Shown piece by piece: positions 22,349 to 34,315 of a stretch of DNA of 64,000 nucleotides. How positions within the stretch are numbered: the stretch's first letter is position 1; each line of letters opens with the position of its first letter. The position numbers and the translations under genes are program-made. This stretch comes from Isoetes taiwanensis (lineage: Eukaryota > Streptophyta > Lycopodiopsida > Isoetales > Isoetaceae), in contig JAJEKV010000064.1 in the NCBI GenBank assembly GCA_021234155.1, positions 7,628,001 through 7,692,000 of the forward strand, in the 5' to 3' direction. The notes beneath the pieces are model-generated. The model was not told the DNA's origin, did no database searches, and was given only the letters and a program-made list of their open reading frames with translations.

Positions 22349-22528
22349 AGAAACAACAAATTCATGGAAGGCAGAAGTGGATGAAGGGCAGAAGGAGATG
22401 GAGGTGGACTGAATCAATAAGTGCATCTCTTCCTCTTATATAGGGATCAAGGAGCCTTTTGAAAAAGATAAAGGTACATTGACCCAATTATAGAGTTGCA
22501 ACGTTTTCCAATGTTCCATAAATATCAC

Positions 22529-22588
22529 AATGGTTTAAGTCTTCCATGCAACTATCTTATTCTTGCATGGAAGACTTGAACCATTGTT
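22529..22588. repeat. Near-perfect 24-bp hairpin (copy A)
   Basis: CAATGGTTTAAGTCTTCCAT and its complement near the end of the LTR-like unit 1, with a loop of about 12 nt (arms 24 bp, one mismatch). Also in copy B at 56,971-57,029. Unit 2 has only the left half. May be a terminator-like or transcribed foldback. Confidence 0.75.
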
Positions 22589-23239
22589 TACTAAAATCAT
22601 TTATGATCATAACTTCTTTGCTTCTTATTTGACTAAATCAAGATTTCAAAAGCGGTAATTCAATTTATAATTACTTGCGACATCTCGGCTCCAAGGAAAA
22701 TCAGAATCATGCTATGATAACCAACAATAAAACTTAAATGATTTCCAATTAAGGCCTTCAACCCAAAGTTCACCCACCCAACCGGACTCATGAAAACAAG
22801 AATCTTTAGGAAAATCCATGCATGATTTTAGGCTAAGGAATTAAGAAGGAATTTTGGATAATCATCCCTTAGAATTCTCTTTAGAAACAACACATAATTC
22901 ATAGAAGCGGAAGATGTGAGAACAAAAGGAGATGGAGGTCGTCTGAATTCAATGGCACCCCCTCCCTATATATAGGGTTCAAGGAGCCTTTTTGGAAAGG
23001 GTAAAAGTATGTTGTTCAATTATAGAATCTCCAACCCTTTCCAAGGTTCCATAAATATCACAATGGTTAAAGTCTTCCATGCAACTATTTTTATTCTTGC
23101 TTTTTGAACCACTCTCCAGGAGAACACCACCATATCAGAAGTCCATGGTTCCATATCAAATCCCGTTGCAGGAATAGGTTTCTTGCCTCTTGAGGGCGAC
23201 TCTTGATCATCATGTCTATCTACTTTCAAAGGTGGTCAA

Positions 23240-24020
23240 TATAGGCGATGCTCATCTCCCAAACAAGCAGGCAGGTGGCAATGGGGCGCCAACATCTCAG
23301 ACTTCTTTGGAGGAAAAAAGGGCTCAGTGATCTTTGGCCAAATGGAGATGGCACATGTGCATAAGGTGCAAGCAGGCCGGATCATCATAGCGGTGAGGCA
23401 ATACCTTAACACTTGCTTTCTTAGAAACCTTTGGAATGCCAATGCCCTTGAACATGTCAAGATAGCACACTATCAATGTCACATAAACACCACATTGGAG
23501 CGGGGCGCACGCTCTATCACGCATAACCATTTACCTATGAAAAGGCACAAACACATTGCCTCAATTTATACAGTGCATACCGCCTCGAGTTGAGATGGGC
23601 GAGATGGATGGGAGAGCCAATCGGGACGGGGCTTTGTCAATACTACCAAATGGGAGTCGTTGAGGATGAATGACATACCTTTCAAAGCTCTCTAGCATAT
23701 GATCAAATCGGACATACAATGCGAGTGATCAGATTGCGGTTATGCAATATGTGATATTGGCCACGACTTTATGTGTATGAATCTTTGGGCTATGTCACGG
23801 GACACACACTTGACATATATATACATGTTTCCATAATATATATTTATGCAGGTTTGTGATATTCTTATTGTGCGCCATGGTTTCCCCTCAAAACCTTTCG
23901 GTGGGGGGTTTTAACCTTGACAATAATAAGTTTGTTGTATTGCTTCTTCATTGAGTCTCATGGGTCGATTGGTCTCCTTGGGCCGAATGAAACCATTCTA
24001 TTTTATTTTATTCTATTCTC
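23240..24020 (+). mobile_element. LINE-alpha C-terminus and 3' UTR (copy A)
   Basis: Carries a frame encoding YLNTCFLRNLWNAN, then HINTTLERG and LPMKRHKHIASI, which aligns with the LINE-alpha C-terminal region (compare LPMKKR near 390-410 on the minus strand). The UTR has CCCTCAAAACCTTTCGGTGG, close to CCCTCGAAAAC at the other LINE-alpha ends, and closes with ATTCT/ATTTT repeats at 23,995-24,019. The 5' part is lost. Confidence 0.8.
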
Positions 24021-24072
24021 TTGATTATATTTCCGGTCATCGGCTAAATTATTATTATTGTTGTGTGGTCGT

Positions 24073-25760
24073 TTCAACAGCGGACGCTATGCATGTGTGC
24101 CTCGAATGAAGCTTGCCTAAACTTTAGGCAAGAGTCTACAAGGCCTTCAAAAGCAATGCGCCTTTGAGCCCCTAATGCTTTTACATAAGATCATAGCACC
24201 GTGTGGCCTCGGCAGTATTCCATCCAAGAAAATTTTAATCCTCACATTGAGGTCAAGGTGTGTTTTCGATTGGAGCGATGATGTCAATGTGAAGGTGGTC
24301 CAAAGATGAACCACGCTCCAAAGCCACCACCCCGCAAAGGTAATTCTCCTTCAGAATAACAGATCATTCGATCGTGAGAGTGCGATGGGCACGCCACACC
24401 CTCCAAAGACACCAGACAGACGGTTCATGGAATGGAAGATCAATCGCTTTTCTCCACGCCCACCACCTATATAGTGGCCAACATGCTCCTCTATCAACGA
24501 GACGGCCCCCGCTACCTCTCCCTCTCCCTCTTTCCCTTCCTCGCCTCTCACCGTGACTCTACTTGCTCTCTTTGTATTCTCGTGGCTCATCCTTCAAACA
24601 TCATCGCAGGGAACAGCCGACTCACCAATAGATTCATTTCAATGCGCGAGGCACCGCCTACCACCTAAGCTCTCGGCTTCTCCCACTACTCACGCCTACC
24701 CCTACCACCTCCTTCCACCGGGCGGATCGCTCACATCGTGAGCTAATGGCCCATTCCCCGCCTTTCAAACATCGGGCAGTTGTTCCTCATTAGGCGTGGT
24801 TGTTGCTTCCCACAAACAAATTATCATTTCCAATCACAACACCGGACACCGGCCTTCGGGCCCCAATCCTATCCGCACAAGCCGGAGGATTCACTTCCAC
24901 ATCCACCTCCCCCGGCCTCGCGACAAAGGGTCTGCGCAAGAAGAGTCCATCTCGCGGCCGTGACCGCCCCATGTCACTTCCTCGCTTTCATGCCTCCTCA
25001 TCTTCTCTTCCTTGCTCGGGCGCGACTCGAGGCCGCCCCCGCGGCATCCAAAGAATGGAAAAACCTCGAGCACCGCCTTTCTTGCCTCTAATCACCGCAA
25101 GTTCCCACTCTCTATAAACGCCCGGCTAAAAGGGGTTTAAAACCCTCACTTTCAATCTCACCGATTCTCAGATACATACTTTTTCTCCAAAGCAAGCAAC
25201 CTCCTCAAAAAAAACAAACGAAATTGGCCATGTAAAGAGGGCCTCACCCATAGCCTCCATCACGATTTGCGTGATGCACACGCCTCTTTATGCACTTGGC
25301 ACCGCACCCACACTCCTCAAGCACAAATTCGCTTACTCACACCAACCGGCAGGCCGCCGCTCCTCCGCTTCCAAAAAACGCCGCCCGGGTCGAATCGTGA
25401 TCTCCATTTTTACATGCACCCTACTTTTAGAATGTCACATGCCCGGAATCCTAACCTTTACATACCCCCAAGAAACCACACTTTGCTTCAACACCCAAAA
25501 AGAAACTTCCTCCCAAGCAGCCTCATGTGGCAAAATTTGGCAAAATATACCGCTTTTGCATACAATACTATACAAGAAACATAGCCAAAACCATTGCCGT
25601 AATACACCAACCCAATACTAAACTCAAAACGGCATATAATGTCTAGATGATAGTCATTTTACTTATCCCTCGTAACACTTACTCATCTCTACTCGATAGT
25701 CGTTTTATGCGGGTTGGTTTTATGCCCCGGGCGATGAGCTTATTTTTTAATGTCTTTAAG
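24073..25760. other. Single-copy GC-rich stretch with a TATA box
   Basis: Not present in copy B. Composition changes to C-rich (24,370-25,110). TATAAA sits at 25,113-25,118, followed by a CA/CT-rich leader-like run, as at a plant promoter or LTR. Several overlapping open frames (24,780-25,117) are compositional and no family is recognised. No second LTR was found. Confidence 0.35.
25113..25118 (+). promoter_or_regulatory. TATA-like box
   Basis: CTCTCTATAAACG, the best TATA context in this GC-rich stretch, with C/A-rich sequence beginning about 30 bp downstream. No gene follows that I can identify. Confidence 0.35.
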
Positions 25761-25865
25761 GTCTTTCTTTGATCGCAAATAAGCAAGATTTGAACCCCCG
25801 ACTTTGCTCTGCAGTAGTTTAAGGCCTTACCACTGGACAAGGCTCATTTGTCTTTTACCTAAGGC
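25640..25865 (-). mobile_element. tRNA-derived SINE-like element
   Basis: On the minus strand: CCTTGTCCAGTGGTAAGGCC (box A region, near 25,845-25,826) and GGGGGTTCAAATC (box B, near 25,802-25,790), then a body running to GCATAAAACGACTATC near 25,690-25,710. The last block resembles the GCGTAAAATACTATC end of the SINE at 22.2 kb. The head looks like a tRNA but does not close an acceptor stem, so I call a SINE, not a tRNA gene. Confidence 0.6.
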
Positions 25866-26339
25866 GGTACTACCACATCTCCTTAGGAGTTCAACCTACT
25901 TGAGTTAATGCACTTGCATCATTATTAATTTCCGATCTTCCCTGCACAAAATTGTCCAACCTTATTGAATCAGCACAAAAGCATCAAAGTAATCCGTAAC
26001 CAACCTATTAGGCCAAGGTTCACCACCCAACCTGCATTCTGCGTATGAGGAAATACCAAGAAAGTCTATGTCATAGTTGTAAATAGGAATTTGGAAAGGG
26101 AAACCCCATGGAGAATCCTCTCAAACTAAAATGTAACTTCATGATGCTTAGAAGCTGAGAATAGTTTACCAAAAGTGAAAGAGATAAAGAAAAGATAAGT
26201 ATGAGCTAGAATCAAGGGGAAGGGAAGAGTAGAACCCTTGAAGGCACACTCTCATAAGCACTCTCCTTCTTTTATAGCATTTCAGGAAGTTTATAGGTCT
26301 TCATCTTTTAGCCTTTTATAAAGCTTTATGGCATATTCA
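25866..26339. other. Nothing recognised
   Basis: Ordinary AT-rich sequence without open frames of note or repeats. Confidence 0.4.
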
Positions 26340-26660
26340 CATGACCGGTGTCTTCGAGCACCAAACGCTGTTAGATTGGCATATGCACAATTTGTGCCTC
26401 GCTTTGGGCCGTCAATATTGATCTTTGTTTGTGGGGTATGCTCCTACTAGTTGGGGCATACCGTACAATGAGATTAGTGAGATACTATAAGATATAAAAT
26501 AAATGTACTTAAAGGTGTTAGTATGATACATGTATTGTACAATTGGAGAACCGGGAAAAGGGTGAGAGAGAGAGGGATCTCGCTACCTATGCCGTGGGTC
26601 ATGTGAATTTGCACCCAAACAGAAGGGGGTTTTAGGGGAATTTAATGTTAACAAAGGGGT
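26340..26660. mobile_element. Diverged foldback-element relative
   Basis: Right part carries GTTTGTGGGGTATGC, AAGGTGTTAGTATGATACAT, GTGAATTTGCACCCAAACAG and GGTTTTAGGG, the same blocks in the same order as the right arm of the foldback element (47,700-47,890). The left flank starts with CATATTCACATGA. Third family member in the window apart from the SD copies. Confidence 0.65.
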
Positions 26661-26779
26661 CTTGGCAAAGGTATTTCACATGTTATGAACAAGGAGATAA
26701 ATTACACACAAAAGAGGACAAAAGAACATTCCCAAAGATTACATGCATTTATTGGCTCCCCATTCGCTCTTCTTTCATT

Positions 26780-27230
26780 CCAAAGGGGTATTAGACTCAT
26801 GGTATAGGATATATTAGACTCATGGTTTCTGTGTTTCTAGGTTATTCCACAAGCCGAATACCCATAGTAGACCTACAATTTATAGTTGATATTAGACAAG
26901 TTGAATACCTCCAAGAACAAAAAAAACTCCGCCGGAACTTCTATCACTAAAAAAATTGGGGTATTAGACTCGCTTAAACTCACGCTCCATTCCATAGGTC
27001 TAATATCCTGTGGGGTATTAGACTCGCCTAAACTAAAGTCGGTATTGTGCAAGTCGAATGCCCCCTTGGCTAACCCTCAAATTAAATTACCTCCCTCCCC
27101 TTCCCTTCATCTTTTTTAATTCCAGTATACTAGGGTATTAGGCTTGTCTAAATCGCAGATTTAGTCTACAGTCGAATACCCCTTTGACTACTGCACAAGT
27201 CCAATACCCCTTTTGATTATTGCATGAGTT
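26780..27230. repeat. Cluster of GGTATTAGACTCG-type repeats in both orientations
   Basis: Direct motifs at about 26,787, 26,810, 26,960, 27,014 and 27,134 (GGGGTATTAGACTCG and variants). Inverse motifs at about 26,851, 26,898, 27,051, 27,170 and 27,195 (AGTCGAATACCCC and variants). They alternate so that several short stem-loops can form. No coding content is convincing. Confidence 0.7.
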
Positions 27231-27687
27231 GACTATTGTAGATATTCAGCATCAAGACCTGCACATGCCAATAATTTCTGACCATTTTAGTTATTCTTCT
27301 GATTAAGAGGTAACTATACAGTCGTTATCAATTCCAATATATCAGTATGCCAGAGCATTGATAACAAACTAGTATAAATCAGATGTGCAATGCCACATAG
27401 AAATATCATCAAAGATAATTAGTTATATTATAACTAGTAGTTATTTGTGTGTATGTAAGTAGTAATATCACCATGCTAGACAGAACATTGATAACCTAAA
27501 TTTCAAGTCAATTATAATTCTTTTGCAGTCCTTAGTAGGTTGACAAGTCCTGAGACTTATTTACAAGCACCTTAATAGTTATAGGTTACAAGTTCATAAT
27601 ATTCCATTTGTAAACATAATCAGCACTTATGCCATTTGCCCTCTTTTCTATCAAACACTATATTCCTATTACTTGCCATTGTCTTTA

Positions 27688-28335
27688 GAGATAAGATAAG
27701 ATAAGATGAATTTTACGCCCACCTGAATCCAACCAAGTTATGGGACTACACATGCAAGGGCAACAACCCATCTAAAACTTGGGGACTAGACCCCATCACC
27801 AAACACAATAACCAACTATTAAAAGACTACCAACAAAAAGATAATGCTGATGCTAGTGGTAATTTTGTGCTTCTAAAATTATCTAGACATAGCCAGTCCA
27901 AGGATTGGAAGGCCATTGGTCTAGAATAATTGTTGCACCTCCCCTGTACACTGGCCATTTCTTTTGCAGGCGGGCTGCCCTCACCTTGCAGAGCTCCTCC
28001 TTATGGTTACACAATTGAAGAGGGGGGAGGTCCTCATGTACTAAGAAACTAGTCCCTCTGAGATGGTTTCCATGCTGAAGAATATGTAAGTGACTAAGAG
28101 TGTCTTGAAATTGAACCAAAAGATGGCGAGGACGACGTCTAGCTTTTGACAACTCCACCAACCTTCACATGCATGACATCAAGAAAGAAATGCAAAGCCG
28201 CATCCACATCAGAATGGTCATCATCTTCTGCCCCTGCAACCCCTATAATATGCAAGTTTAAGCTCCTGGTAATGTAAGATACCGAGGCAGCGATCGCCTT
28301 CCTTTCTACTAGCTCGACATCATGGGCTCCCGGGT
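27688..28335 (-). mobile_element. LINE ORF1 remnant with 3' end (internally deleted)
   Basis: On the minus strand a frame upstream of 28,150 encodes NLHIIGVAGAEDD, then DAALHFFLDVM; a second frame (28,161-27,883) encodes RRRPRHLLVQF, then LRGTSFLVHEDLPP. Together this is the RRM-type core of LINE ORF1 proteins (RNA-binding coat of the retroposition particle), split by one frameshift near 28,150. About 190 bp on is a LINE-like 3' end: GGGCGTAAAATTCATC then TTATC repeats (27,708-27,688 on the plus strand as GATAA). No ORF2 lies between, so it is an internally deleted or composite copy. Confidence 0.7.
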
Positions 28336-30120
28336 CCCCTTTGGGATTGTGGAGATGTCTCAGATTCCCACCTCAACATGTTTCCTTTCCAATGTCTCTG
28401 ACTCCAATGTTTCTTCAGAGTCAGTAATTGCAGATCTAGTGTCTCAGATTGAGGCATGCAATTATATGTTAAGACTCGACAATTCTACATCTACCTTATT
28501 TGAGTGGTTACTAGTTCTCTACAACATTACCCCTTCAACTACAACATTCAACATCTATTTTTTATGTCATAAATGCGAGATTCTCAAGAGGAGGAGCATG
28601 AATGCATGCATGCATGCATATTTTGCGATCTCCGTATAAATTTTATAGCATTAGTTTTCTTCAAATTTCAAATCGGTGTTTTCTCCTTCGCCTCAAAGAG
28701 TTTCCTTTCTCCTCTTGAACTATGCAAAGGAGGGGCTTCTTCCTCGCATAAATAGATAATTTTGACGCTTTTCATCCTAGCCCCGGTTGTTTGATTGAGG
28801 CAATTCTATTTCGTCCTTCAAGATTCTTCAAAGTTAAGCGTAGTTCTCGCCTTTATCGGCCGCTTGATGCATGATGCGAGTCCTCATGAGAATGCGAATC
28901 GATTTGTAGGATCGAGATTCTCAGGAGGAGGAGCATGTATGCATGTTTTATATGCTTATTTTGCATGCAGTTTTGGACATTTGGTTTAGTTTTTTATAGC
29001 AGGAACCTTCTTCAAATTCTCAAATCGCATTTCTTTTTCATCTCAACAGCTTTTTTCTTTCCTCTTGAACCCACCTCCCCGACTTTTTAATAAAGTATAA
29101 TTAATCAATTCTCCCTCTCTCTCTATTTATATTATGTTTATTGTTTTCACAGAGCACGCTGCGGACCAACCCTTTTTACTTTGAAGGTTTTTTATCATGT
29201 ATATATTTTAGTGTTTATGTTTTGCAGGGATTCAGTTAACATGCGCTTTCTGGCTTTGTCGATATTCGTATTTTTTTAAGGCCATTGTAGTAGCCTGATG
29301 ATTGTCCAAACCCCTTGCTAAGGGCTTGTCATTAGGGTTTCTCCTCGAAAACCCGTAATGGAGAAGGGGGGTGGTTTAATCTCGGTGATAAGCTTTCAGC
29401 AGGTACATCATTCAACATCTTGTCATACTTTGTTATGTTAACAACTCCATCGAAGAGTTGTTTCTAGCTACATAATTGTAATAATTTATAATTAGTTTTT
29501 GGGTAGCTCATCATGCAAAAGGCTACCCACTCTCAACCAATGTAAAACACCGGCCGAGGTGAATGATGAAAGAGCCTACCTATCGGGCAGCTTGATGCAT
29601 GATGCGAGTCCTCATAAGAATCCCCTTTTGCAAGCATATGCATCAACTTTACTTACTAACTTATATGCAGTTCTGGACCCCGAAGAATCACTATTACCAA
29701 ATGGAACTATAAATACCTTAGCATGGATTAACACCATGATTATAAACTGTTGGAGCAAGGAGCAGAACTTATATGAGTATGTATGAGCTATCAACTATAT
29801 CTTCCCCCCTTGTAACACGTCATTAAATATTGCGAAATTATAGCTATTCCGAGAACCATACAGTAGTAAAATTAGGAACAAAATATAAATGAATAATTAA
29901 GGTTTGCCATTCAAATGTACGTTTGCAAAAGCCTACGACCAGATTTTCAATTTAAATATGAATATTTTGCACCCGACCTGGAGGGATTTTCCAACTTTCC
30001 ACACTGCAGCAACAGACGAATAATGATTTACGGACTGATTGGTCAAAGTCCTTATCACCGGGGCGAGATGCTTTGGGCGTAAGTCGCCTACGAATGATGT
30101 CAGGGACTACAACCTTTTTC
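28336..30120. other. Stretch with direct repeats, no recognised gene
   Basis: GAGATTCTCAAGAGGAGGAGC (28,574) recurs as GAGATTCTCAGGAGGAGGAGC (28,914) with about 180 bp of similar sequence after each. GCTTGATGCATGATGCGAG recurs at 28,861 and 29,590. An ATGC array lies at 28,599-28,618. A short plus-strand frame at 29,499-29,786 has no family I recognise. Confidence 0.55.
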
Positions 30121-30127
30121 TTGTAGC

Positions 30128-32451
30128 AAGTGGTTTGATGTTGAATGCAGGGAGCTCAAACAATGGGCTCGCCATGTCATTGAACCTGCTCTAAACCCCC
30201 TTGCAATCAAACAATATTGGTTGTTTCTAAAGGGCAAACAAGCCAGATATATTGCAGAACACCAAAGGGAAATGTTCTACCTCCTGGATCAGCATTCCAC
30301 ATTCTAGAGAAAAGTCATGTTCCCTTCAAGGCCACAAAAATATCAACCCTAGTCAAGTACAAAAGATTTGGCGCCAGCTCTATGATCCTCTTGGGGTCCG
30401 AGCAAAGGTACCCCCATAGACAGACCCGATATTAGAAATCACAAAAGCAAGTGTCTCTCAGGGCCTCCAACATCTCACCAATGGCAAAGCAGCTGACTTG
30501 GATGATATGCAAGCGGAGATGCTCAAATGGACAGGGCCATCGATAGTGTTCATCCTCACCGCACTATTCAATAGGGCACCGCAGAAGGATTTTTCGCATA
30601 ATTGACCATTAGCGTGGTAGTTCCATCTATAAGGCGTAAGACCTGCATGTACCGCCAACCGCAAACAATTATAGTCATCTCCCTCTTTGCAAAAATTGAT
30701 GGCCAACATTCTGGAGCAATGTTGCGTGGAGGAAACAGAGGTGCGAGCCCTCACATAGGCAGGATTCAGGCCATCACATCCTCAAACTGCGCACCTTGGT
30801 TGAAGATAGTCGGAATCGACGAGGGGACCTCTATTGTTGCTTCATCGACTTTGCAATTTTACACTGTGCCTCATGAAAAATTGTGGGAGAGATTAAGACA
30901 GTTGGTAACCCCTATGGACTTGCAAAATGCGGTGTACATGTTATATAAGACTTCCTCATGTCGACTTACGGTGACAGGATGACTTGTCAACAGTAGTATT
31001 GGGGTCTAACATGGATGCCCATTCTCTCCAACATTGTTTGGCCTCTACATTGACCAATTGGAAGGGTGACTTACTGAACACAGGGGGTGACAAAGTTTAG
31101 CTTGTGCACCAAATTATTAAGCAGCTCCTTTATGCTGATGATGTCAACCGTCTAGCCCACACCCAGAAGATATGTAGTAGCATTTGCATGCCATGGACAC
31201 TTCCTGCCGGGTCACGAGAATGCTGGTCAATTTGGCAAAGACTAAGGTGCTGCTTGTGTCATCTTCGCACCATCCGAGCCTTCCCTCCTTTACTTATCAT
31301 AGGCAAAATGTAGAGGTAGCACCCACCTACAAGTACCTAGGCATAGATATCCCTACTACCACATACTGAGACACTTCCATCCTATTACCAAAGGACAACA
31401 AAGTTAAGGTATCAGATATGGCGTAACAACAGCTCATCTGTCACGCTTATTCAAGGTCTTGGTGGAATCCATTCTTCTATATGGGATCCGGCCTTATCCC
31501 AAAGAGCATAAACTGGAGCAGGTACAGAAGGCCTTTCTCACTCATGCACTTGGGGTAAAATCCACAATCCCCAATCAGTTCCTTCTACAATGGATAGGTT
31601 TTTTACCTTTACAGTGGGTCGCACTTGACCGCCACATTATCTACTTCTGGAAAGTAGTTGGTATGGGCAATGATCATTTCTCCAACCTAGTTATATAGTG
31701 GCCCTGGGCTCGCAGTGCCTCAAAGCCTGTTGGAAGGAGAAGTAAGCTCAGTGGTTCTCCCGATGCAATGTGCAAGTGCACAAGTGCATGTAGGTGGAAA
31801 CTGAAGAGGATCACCGTAACTTATGATAATACCTTGATGCTTGCTTCCTTAGCAAGATTTGGGATGCTAGTGCCCCGAACATGTTAAGGCATCACATTAC
31901 CAGCCCCGTGTCAATGCTACATGGGATCCACAATGCTACCGCGCATACATTTGCCAATCGAAAAAGCGCAGTTGTCGGGCTCACACAAGTGCACATCATC
32001 TAAGAAATTGAGAGATGCATATATGGGCTTGAGAGGCATGCGAGGATAGACCCTATCAGTGTTGCCACCAAGATGCCAATGAAGACGAATGACCACACAC
32101 TGCAACAATATCCGACATTCAATCAGATCCGAGCCCATTATGCAGAGTTGATTCTGCCTAATCAGCCACTCCATGCGCTAATGGACACAACCTCAAGGGT
32201 TTGTTAAGATCTTTTCTCCAAGACATCATGGATGCATACACTTAGTTATGCCTCTCTAACAGACAATCGAGATTAGCATGTATCATAGTGTATCATTGTA
32301 CGCCTCTCAAAGATACCTATTACTGCCAAGCTTTTTCCCTCGAAAACGGGGTGGCAGTTTTTTAATCCTAGCAGTAATACGCTGCTTGTATTCTTTATTT
32401 GGGTTCCCTACACCAATTGGTTCCCCTGGATGATAAAAATCAATTCAATTC
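30128..32451 (+). mobile_element. LINE-alpha, plus-strand copy, 5'-truncated
   Basis: Begins with the linker KWFDVECRELKQW (30,128-30,166), then LTNGKAADLDDMQAEML (30,473-30,523) at the RT N-terminus, the catalytic YADD at 31,131-31,142 in QLLYADDVNRLAHT, NLAKTKVLLVS and VEVAPTYKYLGID (about 31,310-31,348), LVESILLYGI (about 31,459), and C-terminal sequence to about 32,170. The UTR has CCCTCGAAAACGGGG near 32,338 and ends with CAATTCAATTC (32,441-32,451). No endonuclease. Several stops and frameshifts, so it is dead. It carries fewer CGG/CG-type disruptions than copy A. Confidence 0.92.
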
Positions 32452-34295
32452 GATGAAGTTGAAGGAGGAAAATTAGAGGTATTAATCACTGCCAACAAAA
32501 AACCGGATCTAGCAACTCTAGAAACTTGTTGTGCGCTTACTTTACGGCAGGATTCCATGGGACGAATTTTTTTTTACTACAAATTTGCTAGTTGAAATTA
32601 ACATGCGAAGGTATTGCAACATTAAGAATAACATTGTTTTTAGCAGAACTCTTGGATTAGGCCTAGGAAGTAAAATAGTAACATTATTCCGAGCATGTTT
32701 CCTGGTAAGAAAATCCATCAAGAAATGGGACCCATACAAAGATAGATATCAATCCATGTCCACTGTCCCATTTAATGTATTGTAACTTCTTCTAGTTAGA
32801 AATGCCTGCATGTATACTGTCATTCCTATCTTTTGTAGTATGCCTGAACATTGTAAGATGTGCTTAATCAATATAGCCAAAAACTTGAACCTGTAGGGCA
32901 TGAAATCCTTTTAATCCAATTAACTATAATATTGAATTGCATCTTTGCAGCCTTTTGCAACACACTACCCTCCGTTTTTCAGGTATTGCTAATGATATTC
33001 CTCTGCCAGGTAGAAATTTTTGGCATGAAGAACTTCTGCCCACAGCTTTCTTTTCTTTTTTTTTTCCCTTAATGCTCTGTTCTTAAGGGCCACTTGTTCA
33101 GAATTATGGTAATAAATTCCAGACCCATATTGGCTTCCAATATCATTTCCTATTTCAAAAAAGAAGAAAAAGAAGTATTCATCATTGAAAAAAATCTCAT
33201 TTCTAATAGATGCAAATCTCAAGGAAAAAAATGGTCTTGCAATTAACCTAGTGAATAAGATATGTATGATTATGTGTTTCACTGCAAACATCTCTATAAG
33301 TCCCATTAGGTAGGTATCCTATGTATATCGAATTGCGCCGCAGTAGCTTGGAATAATTTCTAAATGGAAAAGATCCGCTATAATGATGTTAAGAAGAATG
33401 TCTCTACTTTGAGAACTCGGCAAAGCGATGGAGAAACCCCGCACTTCAAAAGCATCCTGCCATCACGAAGCTCGCTTGTTGAATCGTTTCCCAAGCACCA
33501 TAAAATCCATTTCCAACAACAACTTAGGACTGTGTGATTTAAAAGTCCTACCTCCCTAAACCAAAAAATTCTCCTTAGCCTCCTCCTTTAGAATCATCAC
33601 CCCTACAATAAAAAGGTCTATATTAAATCTTAGGTATTTTGAAGGACGAAAATAAGAACCATTGAAAGTGAACCAAGGAATCAACCTTAGAATTCCAACC
33701 CCTTTTTATTTACTACATTAACTCCCCTTTTGCAAGCTTCAAAAAAACATAATCCGCAACACCGTGAATGTAATCGAGCTTATAAAAAACAATGAAGCCC
33801 AATGTGATGAAGGTCATGGTTGAGGAGGATGATCGAAAAATGAACATGCCACTTGGATTATTCCTATGTCGCTTCCCATGTATGAAGAAGATTGAACCCT
33901 TAGTAGCACCGTAATGTAGACAACTTGGCATCATTCAATTTTTTTTAATTTTTATTTTGTTCTACTTTTTCCTTTGGACAGGGTTGTGACATATCGGCAA
34001 AATAAAAAAGAGAATAAAAAATGGATTCTTTAAGAATCTTGTTTATAAACAATTATATAATTTAGATAATATGCAACGTGTCCAAATATAAAAATAGCAA
34101 GAGATTTGTATGTACAATTAAACATTTGTACTATCATGACAGATTTGAACCCATTATATCCTCACATCTTAGGGGATTTAAATTTATTGTATCATCAAAC
34201 TCCAAATTAAACCTCAACGCCAAGTGAATTGAGTTAATATTTGCAACATCCGTGATATTTCAAAGTTGCATTGGGAAATAAACATGCAATTTTTA
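32452..34295. other. Nothing firmly recognised
   Basis: AT-rich sequence with small frames at 32,531-32,785, 32,989-33,306 (minus) and 33,713-33,934 (minus), none with a family motif. Flanked on each side by LINE-alpha 3' ends in opposite orientation (32,451 and 34,296). Confidence 0.35.
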
Positions 34296-34315
34296 GAATT
34301 GAATTGAATTGAATA
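34296..34315 (-). repeat. GAATT tail of minus-strand LINE-alpha
   Basis: Four GAATT units, which on the minus strand read ATTCAATTCAATTC after GGATGCTAAAAATCT. This is the 3' end of the LINE-alpha in copy B, homologous to CAATTCAATTC at 32,441-32,451. Confidence 0.85.

Noticed and set aside
24780-25117. Several overlapping 100-codon frames in GC-rich DNA
   Set aside because: They overlap in different frames and on both strands, have no family motif and follow base composition.
25785-25850. tRNA gene on the minus strand
   Set aside because: Boxes A and B are good, but the acceptor stem does not close and the sequence continues into a SINE-like body.
28573-28755. Small plus-strand frame at the ATGC array
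   Set aside because: Begins in a simple repeat and has no family support.
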